A DNA stretch of 7,988 nt from Methanocalculus sp. GTDB taxonomy: Archaea; Halobacteriota; Methanomicrobia; Methanomicrobiales; Methanocorpusculaceae. This document shows, piece after piece, positions 1-5,585 of this stretch. The notes beneath the pieces were generated by a model that did no database searches, was not told where the DNA came from, and saw only the letters and a program-made list of their open reading frames with translations. Positions within the stretch are counted from its first letter, which is position 1, and every line of letters begins with the position of its first letter. The translations under genes and the position numbers were made by a program. The DNA is taken from the NCBI RefSeq assembly GCF_029762515.1, contig NZ_JARVGN010000055.1:1-7988 (forward strand), written 5' to 3'.

Positions 1-1174
1 TGAGGTCGTCCTCCGCCTTCTGCCTGCACTCTTTGGAGCGCTCACAATCCCTCTCTTCTATCTCATCGGCCGCGAGCTGATTGACGAACAGACCGGGATC
101 ATTGCAGCGGCACTGCTCGTTGTATCTCCATTCCATATCTTCTATTCCCAGGATGCACGCGCTTATGTTCCGATGCTCTTCTTCTTTGCCCTTGCATGCT
201 GGCTCTATCTTCTCGCCCGTCGCCGTGGATTGATCATGGACTGGGTCCTCTTCGGAATTGTCGGATCGCTTGCTGTCTGGACACACTTCTATGCTATTGT
301 TCCTGTAGGGGTACTGGTTCTCTTCGAAGCAGTGACAAGGGGGCGTGAATATATTGCGAAAGAACGACCGTTTATCCCGGTTGCAGCAGGGATAGCAGTC
401 CTTGGTATAACGATGCTCCCCCTCCTGATCGTCGGTATCGGTTTATTCATATCAAGAACCGGAACAGGCGCGGTATTTGGGACATCCGGTCTTCCTCTCA
501 TCCTCTCGACAATCGAGTCTATCTCCGGCTTTAGCACACCGATTGCTGTTCTCTTCATGATCCTGTTCATAGCGGGGCTCATTGGTCTCTTTATAAACCG
601 CCGTGAGGAGGCTCTCCTTCTCATCCTTCTGTTTATCGCCCCCCTCATCGTCTCCCTCCTTCTGGCAGGCTCGATGCCGATGGTCCCGAGATATCTCATT
701 GCCATGATATTGCCGTTCTTTATTGGCATTGCGGCTGTATTCAGGCTCATACCTGAGGGTTTCCGCTCTCCACATGTGCTTGCAGTAGCCGTTCTTGTGC
801 TCTGCCTCATCCAGGTGCCGTTCCTCGCCGGGTATTATACCACCTACTCGAAGAACGACTGGAGGGGCTTATCCGGAGCGCTTTCTGAGGTAACAGAGCC
901 CGGAGATGTCATCGTCCTGGTTCCGGGGTACATGAGGCAGCCTCTTAATTACTATTATTCAAATGAAACAGATGGAACGCTCCAGCTCAGCGCAACAACT
1001 GCCGATAATCTTGATGCCATCCGAATTTCTCATCAGAATAACAGGATCTTCTTTATTGTGACCGGCGACATCTTTGCGGCAGATCCGTCTGGTGGAGCAT
1101 ATGCATGGCTTGAGCAGAATTCCGGGTATGCTGGTTCGCTGACCGGGATACACCTCTTTATGATCCCGGAGTGA
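1..1174 (+). CDS. GT39-family (PMT/ArnT-like) polytopic membrane glycosyltransferase, 5'-truncated
   Basis: The frame is open from base 2 and ends at TGA 1172-1174, giving 390 visible residues; the true start lies upstream, so the ATG at 173 is internal. The visible part begins inside the membrane domain. SPFHIFYSQDARAY (visible residues 42-55) matches the conserved loop of GT39/PMT_2 proteins, and MPMVPRYL (about 225-232) is the usual motif before the last helices. About eight hydrophobic segments follow one another up to residue 280. A soluble tail then starts at YSKNDWRG (about 282), as in archaeal members. Family knowledge: these enzymes move a sugar from a polyprenyl-phosphate donor to an acceptor outside the membrane. 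The acidic catalytic motif of the first external loop would be upstream and cannot be checked. The next gene, one base downstream, plausibly makes its donor. The acceptor (S-layer protein glycan or lipid) is unknown. The family is well supported, the substrate is not. Confidence 0.88.
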   Translation, partial: EVVLRLLPALFGALTIPLFYLIGRELIDEQTGIIAAALLVVSPFHIFYSQDARAYVPMLFFFALACWLYLLARRRGLIMDWVLFGIVGSLAVWTHFYAIVPVGVLVLFEAVTRGREYIAKERPFIPVAAGIAVLGITMLPLLIVGIGLFISRTGTGAVFGTSGLPLILSTIESISGFSTPIAVLFMILFIAGLIGLFINRREEALLLILLFIAPLIVSLLLAGSMPMVPRYLIAMILPFFIGIAAVFRLIPEGFRSPHVLAVAVLVLCLIQVPFLAGYYTTYSKNDWRGLSGALSEVTEPGDVIVLVPGYMRQPLNYYYSNETDGTLQLSATTADNLDAIRISHQNNRIFFIVTGDIFAADPSGGAYAWLEQNSGYAGSLTGIHLFMIPE

Positions 1175-1175
1175 T

Positions 1176-2312
1176 GTGCTGTTGACAGGGAATCCCAAAC
1201 TCTCCATTATTATACCAACCTTCAATGAATCAGCGAATATCGGGCGGATGATAGATTCAATTCTTTCTATCCTCAGGAACAGTGGTATTCATGGAGAAGT
1301 GCTGGTTGTCGATGACTCTTCGCGTGACGGCACGATCCGGATTGTACAGGAGATCGCAGCATCCAACCCTGAAGTCCGTATTATTGTCAGGGAGGACGAT
1401 CCGGGCCTTTCACAGTCGGTTGTTGAAGGATTTTCAGCAGCAAAGGGCGATATCCTTCTTGTTATTGATGCAGACTTTTCGCATCCTCCATCAATGATCC
1501 CGGAAATGTACAATGCTGTCTGTTCAGGTGCTGATATTGCAGTAGGGAGCCGTTATCTCAAAGGTGGTGGAATAGAAGACTGGCCATTGAAGCGCCGTAT
1601 CATCTCCCTTGGCGCAACAGGCATGGCCCGGATTCTTGTCCCTGAAGTAACCGACCCGGTGAGCGGCTTCTTCGCCCTCAAACGATCAGTCGTCTCTGAT
1701 GCCCCTCTCCGCCCCCGGGGATATAAGATACTCTTAGAAGTTTTGGGAAGAGGCAGATGGGTGACAGTAACCGAGCTTCCCTTCACATTCCATGATCGGG
1801 AGGCAGGAGAGAGCAAACTCAGGATGAGCACTATGACCGAGTATGCTGCCCAGGTGATCTCCATTGCACTCTCTGCTCTGGTTTCACGAACAGGTCATGT
1901 ATATTCCGAATGGATGAGGCTGATCAAGTTTGGCCTTGTCGGCCTCTCCGGGATCGTCGTCAATATGGGGCTTTTGTACCTGCTGACGGAGTATGCAGGG
2001 TTATATTACCTGGTATCCGCGGTGGTGGCGATTGAACTCTCCATCCTGAATAATTTCATCTTAAATGATCTCTGGACGTTCTCATCCCGGAGACTGATTC
2101 ACCGCTACTCCTGGATTAAGCGATTATTTGCTTTCCATATCATCGCCGCAGGCGGCCTGCTCATCAATCTTGGAGTCCTCTATCTCCTCACGGAATTTGG
2201 CGGTATCTATTACATGGTTGCAAATCTTGCAGGCATACTGGTAGCATTCCTCTGGAACTTCTTCTTAAACCGCCATCTTACCTGGAAGGGCGGAGTTCCC
2301 CGGCTGAACTGA
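1176..2312 (+). CDS. Polyprenyl (dolichol)-phosphate mannosyltransferase, GT2 domain fused to GtrA-like membrane domain
   Basis: 378 aa. Residues 8-235 form a GT-A catalytic domain of the DPM1 type: PTFNE (14-18), VVDDSSRDGT (44-53), the metal-binding DAD (98-100), VGSRY (123-127), SGFFALK (163-169), and HDREAGESKL (206-215), the conserved loop of Dol-P-mannose synthases. Residues 248-370 form a GtrA-like domain with four predicted helices (about 250-270, 277-298, 315-337, 343-365), built as two similar halves that both contain LLYLLTE or VLYLLTE and end in NNF/NFFLN. This GT2-GtrA layout is known from archaeal enzymes such as that of Pyrococcus furiosus. Expected reaction: GDP-mannose (or another nucleotide sugar) plus dolichyl phosphate gives Dol-P-sugar at the cytoplasmic face. 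The start is GTG 1176, one base after the previous stop, with GGAG at 1168-1171; TTG 1182 is an alternative. The previous gene is a likely user of the product. The exact sugar cannot be read from sequence. Confidence 0.9.
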   Translation: MLLTGNPKLSIIIPTFNESANIGRMIDSILSILRNSGIHGEVLVVDDSSRDGTIRIVQEIAASNPEVRIIVREDDPGLSQSVVEGFSAAKGDILLVIDADFSHPPSMIPEMYNAVCSGADIAVGSRYLKGGGIEDWPLKRRIISLGATGMARILVPEVTDPVSGFFALKRSVVSDAPLRPRGYKILLEVLGRGRWVTVTELPFTFHDREAGESKLRMSTMTEYAAQVISIALSALVSRTGHVYSEWMRLIKFGLVGLSGIVVNMGLLYLLTEYAGLYYLVSAVVAIELSILNNFILNDLWTFSSRRLIHRYSWIKRLFAFHIIAAGGLLINLGVLYLLTEFGGIYYMVANLAGILVAFLWNFFLNRHLTWKGGVPRLN

Positions 2313-2317
2313 GATCC

Positions 2318-2337
2318 CCCAATACCAATATTTTTCC
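2318..2337 (+). promoter_or_regulatory. Possible T-rich terminator and/or TATA-like promoter element before the metal exporter gene
   Basis: The 52-base gap between the mannosyltransferase stop (2312) and the exporter start (2365) contains CCAATACCAATATTTTTCC. The TATTTTT at 2329-2335 could serve as an archaeal T-rich termination signal for the upstream pair. The AT-rich core centred near 2330 lies about 35 bases before the ATG, which fits a TATA box with a short leader. Both readings rest only on composition and position. The GGATAGG at 2355-2361 is a weak ribosome-binding match. Confidence 0.28.
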
Positions 2338-2364
2338 TCTCTTCCACAAAAACAGGATAGGACA

Positions 2365-3309
2365 ATGCTCCCTCCCCGCCCAGACGACCCGGCCAACCGC
2401 GAAAAGAAACAGATCGCAGGGGTTGCAATCGCAAGCAACACCTTCCTCGTCATCCTGAAGCTGGCGATTGGTTTTCTCACCGGATCGGTTGCGATCATCT
2501 CTGATGCAGTACACTCGGCAACCGACATCATCGCCTCATCTATCGCATATTTTGCCGTCAGGAAATCTGCGCATCCACCGGATGATCAGCATACATACGG
2601 GCATGGAAAATTTGAGTCGCTCTCGGGACTCATCGAGGCGACACTGATCCTGCTTGTAGCATTATTCCTCATCTATGAAGCTTCAACTGCCCTGATGCGG
2701 GGGGAGAGCACCCTCGACCCCGATCTTCTCGGGCTCGGGATGGTGGCAGTCGGCGTATCTGCGATAGCAAATATCCTGATATCCCACAGGATGATGAAGA
2801 TCGCCAAAAAGACCGAATCGATTGCACTTGAGAGCGATGCCTGGCATTTGAGGACTGATGTCTATACATCGGTCGGTGTCTTTGCCGGACTTATCCTGAT
2901 ACATTTCACCGGCATACTCCTTCTTGATGCGCTCATCGCCCTTGGTGTGGCACTTGTCATCATCAGGACAGGGATCGGCCTTGTGAGGCGATCGCTTGCC
3001 GATCTCCTTGACACCCGTCTCCCTGAAGAAGAGGTGGAGCGGATCAGGGAGATCCTGATTGCTCACTGCACTGATTATGTGAACTTCCATGGCCTGAGAA
3101 CAAGGAGATCCGGCCCTGAGAGGTTCATTGAGTTCCATGTGATGTTTGAGAATGATATCCTCCTCAGCACAGCCCATGATCTGGCAGACCACCTGGAGGC
3201 GGATCTGAAGAAAGAGTTCCCGAGGTGCCATGTCACCGTCCATATGGAGCCCTGCCATGAGGCATGTGAGGAGTGCGGTGTTGCTCTCTGCCCTGCACGA
3301 AGAGAGTGA
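2365..3309 (+). CDS. Cation diffusion facilitator (CDF) family metal exporter, YiiP/FieF-like, with Cys-rich C-terminal tail
   Basis: 314 aa, full length for the family. It has six predicted membrane helices and a cytoplasmic domain from about residue 215. It aligns by eye with E. coli YiiP. The transport site reads H50-x3-D54 in TM2 and H161-x3-D165 in TM5, so YiiP's first Asp (D45) is replaced by His, giving the HDHD set typical of zinc transporters. The loop DDQHTYGHGK (73-82) keeps the second site (D73, H76, H80). The C-terminal metal site is kept as H242, H258, H271 and H293, within LRTRRSGP and VTVHMEP. Role: proton-coupled export of Zn2+ or a related divalent metal. After residue 296 there is an extra tail, PCHEACEECGVALCPARRE, with Cys at 297, 301, 304 and 309, which YiiP lacks. 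The gene appears to be its own unit and converges on the next gene with an 11-base gap. Metal specificity is inferred. Confidence 0.93.
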   Translation: MLPPRPDDPANREKKQIAGVAIASNTFLVILKLAIGFLTGSVAIISDAVHSATDIIASSIAYFAVRKSAHPPDDQHTYGHGKFESLSGLIEATLILLVALFLIYEASTALMRGESTLDPDLLGLGMVAVGVSAIANILISHRMMKIAKKTESIALESDAWHLRTDVYTSVGVFAGLILIHFTGILLLDALIALGVALVIIRTGIGLVRRSLADLLDTRLPEEEVERIREILIAHCTDYVNFHGLRTRRSGPERFIEFHVMFENDILLSTAHDLADHLEADLKKEFPRCHVTVHMEPCHEACEECGVALCPARRE

Positions 3310-3320
3310 TTGTAACTCCC

Positions 3321-3740
3321 CTATTCTCTCTTCTTAACCCGCCTTTTTTCGATGGCAAGAATATTTTTCCCATTCTCCCGGAGATAGGATACACCATCCA
3401 TCATCTCCCTGACGAGATAGATGCCAAGCCCCCCAATCTTCCGCTCATCAATCCCGAGGGTTATATCCGGAGGTGGCAGGCAGAGCGGGTTAAATGGTTT
3501 TCCAGAGTCGATAAGGGCGATACTGATCTCCTCCTCTGAACACTTTACCATCACTTCTACCACTCCCTGCTCCTCTCCATATGCATAGGATGAAATATTC
3601 GTAAAGATCTCATCTGCTGCAAGCTGGATATCAAAAATCTCTTTTGGCTCTGCACCGGCTTTTTCCAGTGTCTCCTCCAAAAAATCCGCCAGATCCGTAA
3701 GGGATTGTATTTCAGCCGGGAATATTCTGCTCGCGAGCAT
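3321..3740 (-). CDS. RsbW/SpoIIAB-like ATP-binding protein (GHKL/HATPase_c_2), serine kinase-type regulator
   Basis: 139 aa, the normal size of a stand-alone anti-sigma-factor-type kinase. Motifs in order: the N-box AADEIFTNISSYAY (41-54) with E44 and N48, the G1 box IDSGKPFNP (77-85), and the G2 box GGLGIYLVREMMD (103-115). These are the nucleotide-binding elements of the RsbW/SpoIIAB branch of the GHKL fold. In bacteria such proteins phosphorylate a STAS-domain antagonist and sequester a sigma factor. Archaea have no sigma factor, so the output must differ, probably phospho-switching with a STAS partner and a PP2C phosphatase. No partner lies beside it here. The start is ATG 3740-3738; an in-frame TAA at 3756-3758 rules out a longer form. 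There is no clear ribosome binding site, so a leaderless or very short-leader transcript is likely. The family is secure, the partner and target are unknown. Confidence 0.85.
   Translation of the reverse strand: MLASRIFPAEIQSLTDLADFLEETLEKAGAEPKEIFDIQLAADEIFTNISSYAYGEEQGVVEVMVKCSEEEISIALIDSGKPFNPLCLPPPDITLGIDERKIGGLGIYLVREMMDGVSYLRENGKNILAIEKRRVKKRE
3344..3368 (+). terminator. Possible U-rich termination signal of the metal exporter transcript
   Basis: Two T runs, T6 at 3344-3349 and T5 at 3364-3368, lie 35-60 bases after the exporter stop. They sit inside the 3' end of the convergent gene, where they encode Lys-rich residues on the other strand. Archaeal transcription commonly stops at such T tracts without a hairpin, and no stem-loop was seen. 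Overlapping 3' ends are expected because the two coding regions are only 11 bases apart. Confidence 0.25.
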
Positions 3741-3760
3741 CGGATATGTAATCTGTTATG

Positions 3761-3780
3761 TTCATAATGAAATATTCCTT
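3761..3780 (-). promoter_or_regulatory. Candidate promoter/operator of the RsbW-like gene
   Basis: Read on the minus strand, AAGGAATATTTCATTATGAA precedes the start codon. The AT-rich core centred near 3773 is about 33 bases before ATG 3740, which would place transcription start just before the ATG and agrees with the missing ribosome binding site. The same bases include an 11-base perfect dyad, TTCATAATGAA (3761-3771), that could be a regulator site. This is position and symmetry only. Confidence 0.3.
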
Positions 3781-3889
3781 CCCTCTCCGATGCAGTTCAT
3801 CCATAAGGGTGAGAGAGAGGTTGGATTATGACAATCGTTGATCAATCACAGTTCTATTATGATCGTACAGGGAAGAGAAGAGGGAGATA

Positions 3890-3988
3890 ATGTGGATCTT
3901 CATTGTGGAGAACCCGGATACCGGGCTGGGGATTTGGGGCAGTACTGATGGACTCTGCCGGGTTCTCAGGCATGCTGAAATAGTATGA
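3890..3988 (+). CDS. Possible micro-ORF (32 codons), unknown
   Basis: An ATG at 3890 opens a 32-residue frame ending at TGA 3986-3988. The product starts MWIFIVENPDTGLGIWG and ends in RHAEIV. A purine-rich GGGAG (3882-3886) lies three bases before the ATG, a reasonable though close ribosome binding site. A 20-codon frame at 3828-3890 ends with its TAA overlapping this ATG (TAATG), and the decarboxylase ATG follows 16 bases after this stop. No family is recognised. It may be chance, a leader peptide, a small protein or a remnant of a decayed gene. The inverted repeats at 3908-3967 lie inside it, which fits a leader or structured RNA as well as a protein. Confidence 0.2.
   Translation: MWIFIVENPDTGLGIWGSTDGLCRVLRHAEIV
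3908..3967 (+). repeat. Nested, mutually exclusive inverted repeats upstream of the acetolactate decarboxylase gene
   Basis: GAGAACCCGG (3908-3917) is the exact reverse complement of CCGGGTTCTC (3958-3967), giving a 10-bp stem around 40 bases. CCCGG at 3913-3917 can instead pair with CCGGG at 3921-3925 across a three-base ATA loop. A third pairing, GGCAG (3938-3942) with CTGCC (3955-3959), competes with the right arm of the long stem. The three pairings therefore cannot all form at once, as in a switchable leader RNA. The pairings are read directly from the sequence; any regulatory role is inference. Confidence 0.4.
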
Positions 3989-4004
3989 TTGCAGAGTGAG
4001 ATGT

Positions 4005-4829
4005 ATGCGCACCCCCTCATATCTCTTCATCGTTCTTCTGATTGGTATTTTCATCGGTGCCGGTGGCACACTGCTCATCAGCGGTTTAACACCAGACGTT
4101 CAACCCCTGCCTGATCGCGAGATCATCTTTCAGGTCTCAACGATAGATGCCCTCCTTGAGAGCGTCTATGATGGCGTAATGCCGGTATCGGATCTGAGCC
4201 TTTACGGCGATCTCGGGATCGGGACCTTCGACTCGCTTGATGGGGAGCTGATCATGGTTGACGGTGTTGTCTACCAGGCACGTGCAGATGGATCGGTTGT
4301 GGTTGCTCCTCTGGATCTTCTGGTTCCGCTTGCAGCAGTGACTTTTTTTTATCCCGATATCACGATACCACATCTATCGACCGGAAATTTTGCTGAATTT
4401 GAGGAATATATTGATGGAACAATCAGGTCGGAGAACCTGAAATATGCGATCAGAATAGACGGGATGTTCCCGAAGGTGACGGTTCGTGCCCCTCACAGGC
4501 AGGAGCGGCCATACCCTCGCCTTGTCAATGCCCTGGCTGATCAGTATATGGCAACCCATACCAACATCAGCGGAACTGCTGTCGGCTTCCGTCTTCCTGC
4601 GTATGTTGCCGGATTGAATGTTCCGGGATATCATCTCCATTTCATCAGCGATGATCGGAGTGTCGGAGGCCATATTGTGGATTTTTCCCTTGATTCTGCA
4701 ACTGTATCACTTGATGAAACCCTTAACTTCATGATGCGGCTCCCATCAGATGGAGGTTTCATAGATGCAGATCTCACAGCTGATCTCTCGGATGAGCTTA
4801 CAGTAGTCGAACGTCCGGGGCAGGATTAG
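4005..4829 (+). CDS. Alpha-acetolactate decarboxylase (EC 4.1.1.5), with N-terminal membrane anchor or signal
   Basis: 274 aa from ATG 4005; GTG 3996 in the same frame would add three residues but sits in the likely ribosome binding site (GAGTGAG, 3994-4000). Residues 5-28 are a single hydrophobic segment after Arg2, so the enzyme domain is probably outside the membrane. There is no lipobox Cys. The rest is a complete ALDC domain: FQVSTIDALLESVYDGVMPV (42-61), GDLGIGTFDSLDGEL (68-82), VTFFYPD, IRIDGMFPKVTVRA, RPYPRL, and GYHLHFISDDRSVGGH (208-223). H210, H212 and H223 match the zinc ligands, and E81, R161 and E269 match the active-site residues of the Bacillus brevis enzyme (H194, H196, H207, E65, R145, E253) at a constant offset of 16. 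Reaction: (S)-2-acetolactate to (R)-acetoin plus CO2. It has no metabolic partner nearby and seems to be transcribed alone. The family is very secure; location outside the cell is inferred. Confidence 0.93.
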   Translation: MRTPSYLFIVLLIGIFIGAGGTLLISGLTPDVQPLPDREIIFQVSTIDALLESVYDGVMPVSDLSLYGDLGIGTFDSLDGELIMVDGVVYQARADGSVVVAPLDLLVPLAAVTFFYPDITIPHLSTGNFAEFEEYIDGTIRSENLKYAIRIDGMFPKVTVRAPHRQERPYPRLVNALADQYMATHTNISGTAVGFRLPAYVAGLNVPGYHLHFISDDRSVGGHIVDFSLDSATVSLDETLNFMMRLPSDGGFIDADLTADLSDELTVVERPGQD

Positions 4830-4862
4830 GCGGGATTTTCATGATGATAAGGATTAAGTGCA

Positions 4863-4884
4863 AATGTAACATATGTTTTACATT
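4863..4884 (+). promoter_or_regulatory. 7-bp inverted repeat, candidate operator/promoter of the Yip1-MacB operon
   Basis: AATGTAA (4863-4869) and TTACATT (4878-4884) are exact reverse complements separated by eight bases, with CATATG between them. The repeat sits 39-60 bases before the first gene of the downstream operon. Its AT-rich centre is also the best TATA-like element there, so a protein bound at the dyad would block or modulate TBP binding. The cognate regulator is unknown. The symmetry is directly visible; function is inferred. Confidence 0.4.
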
Positions 4885-4888
4885 CTCA

Positions 4889-4915
4889 GGCACCTGGATC
4901 TGGTGCCGGTGGTGA
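4889..4915 (+). promoter_or_regulatory. Leader hairpin and ribosome binding site of the Yip1 gene
   Basis: GGCACC (4889-4894) pairs perfectly with GGTGCC (4902-4907) around a seven-base loop. It is followed by GGTGA at 4911-4915, a strong archaeal Shine-Dalgarno site seven bases before ATG 4923. The site supports the chosen start. The hairpin ends three bases before it and could influence ribosome access if it lies within the transcript. Confidence 0.45.
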
Positions 4916-4922
4916 ACAGCGT

Positions 4923-5585
4923 ATGGCATTAAAAATTATAACAGCACTCTTCAGGCCTGAAGAGTTCTTTGGGGAGCTTTCAAAAGAGGAGGCGGCATTT
5001 GCGGTGCCGTTTGGAATAGTCATTATCTATAGTATCCTCTCGGCAGTTGCCGGGTACCAGATGGCCGCTCTTATGGCCCCGATGTACGATGTTGCCCTCG
5101 AAGGGTATGGGGGTGTCATTGCGATCTTTGGAGCGATCGGTGGCTTCGTTGGAGGTATCATGGTCTGGATTGTTGCAGCGGTTCTCTTCTATCTGGTAAG
5201 CATGGCCTTCCATGGTGAAGGTTCGATGAAGAAGGTACTTGAAGCAGTCGGGTATGGGATGGCGCCGCTGATTGCCGCCGCCGGAATCGGGATTGCGTAT
5301 CTTGCGATGGTTGCCGATCAGGTGGTTGCCCCGGTTATACGTGACATCATGGACACGACAGTTGCCGAAGAGGCGGTCGAGGCATTCATGAACCAGCCGG
5401 TGATGGCGGATTTCACCCTTCTCCAGACATTCCTCTCCGTTGTCTTCATGATCTGGGCGGCAAACATCTGGTACTATGGGATCCGTCATGCACGAAAGCT
5501 TAAAGCACGGGATGCAGGGATCACAGTTATTATCCCGGTAGTCCTTTATCTGATTATAGTCATCGCATCATATGGGGTATTCTGA
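4923..5585 (+). CDS. Yip1-family polytopic membrane protein
   Basis: 220 aa, with five predicted membrane segments (about 26-48, 63-94 which may be a re-entrant pair, 106-130, 165-187, 199-219). The opening MALKIITALFRPEEFFGEL is the usual N-terminal amphipathic segment of prokaryotic Yip1-domain proteins (PF04893): a short helix with RPxxFF before the first membrane span. The Gly/Ala-rich centre and a conserved-looking VLEAVGYGMAPLI (105-117) also fit. The biochemical function of prokaryotic Yip1 proteins is not established. Its stop TGA (5583-5585) shares its A with the ATG of the next gene, so it is probably translated as a unit with the surface protein and the ABC transporter downstream. 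A strong GGTGA site precedes it, marking it as the first gene of the operon. It may be a membrane partner of the transporter. Family assignment is good, role unknown. Confidence 0.75.
   Translation: MALKIITALFRPEEFFGELSKEEAAFAVPFGIVIIYSILSAVAGYQMAALMAPMYDVALEGYGGVIAIFGAIGGFVGGIMVWIVAAVLFYLVSMAFHGEGSMKKVLEAVGYGMAPLIAAAGIGIAYLAMVADQVVAPVIRDIMDTTVAEEAVEAFMNQPVMADFTLLQTFLSVVFMIWAANIWYYGIRHARKLKARDAGITVIIPVVLYLIIVIASYGVF

Larger units (their letters stand above)
3741..4004. other. Divergent intergenic region with inverted repeats, no confident gene
   Basis: These 264 bases separate the minus-strand RsbW-like gene from the plus-strand acetolactate decarboxylase gene. They contain the minus-strand promoter candidate (3761-3780), a possible plus-strand AT-rich element TTCTATTATGA (about 3851-3862), a possible micro-ORF (3890-3988), and nested inverted repeats (3908-3967). 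Another short frame, 3828-3890 (20 codons), ends in TAATG and so overlaps the micro-ORF start. Nothing in this stretch resembles a tRNA, a known riboswitch or a mobile-element end. Confidence 0.5.

Noticed and set aside
289..810. Antisense open frame of 173 codons opposite the GT39 gene
   Set aside because: Arg- and Thr-rich low-information product, a shadow of the hydrophobic codons of the membrane protein on the plus strand.
173..1174. Starting the first gene at ATG 173
   Set aside because: The frame is open to the window edge and the upstream 57 codons encode conserved GT39 sequence (SPFHIFYSQDARAY), so the gene begins before the window.
2683..3258. Long antisense open frame (191 codons) opposite the metal exporter gene
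   Set aside because: Its translation has no recognisable motif and is rich in Asp, His, Cys and Lys from reversed codons; the plus-strand frame has complete family motifs.
3728..3739. Perfect 12-bp palindrome TGCTCGCGAGCA overlapping the start codon of the RsbW-like gene
   Set aside because: A 12-base perfect palindrome is expected about twice in 8 kb by chance, and it is explained by the coding sequence; no second copy was seen nearby.
3811..3820. GA-rich simple repeat in the intergenic region
   Set aside because: Only a few GA units, too short to be a meaningful repeat array.
3996..4004. GTG 3996 as start of the decarboxylase
   Set aside because: It lies within GAGTGAG, the likely ribosome binding site for the ATG at 4005, and adds only three residues before the signal segment.
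2365..4829. Functional link between the zinc-type exporter and the zinc-dependent decarboxylase outside the membrane
   Set aside because: The genes are separated by an opposite-strand gene and more than 690 bases, with no shared regulatory element seen; proximity alone is not evidence.
4980..5489. Antisense open frame of 169 codons opposite the Yip1 gene
   Set aside because: Charged, motif-free product; the plus strand encodes a coherent membrane protein with a good ribosome binding site.
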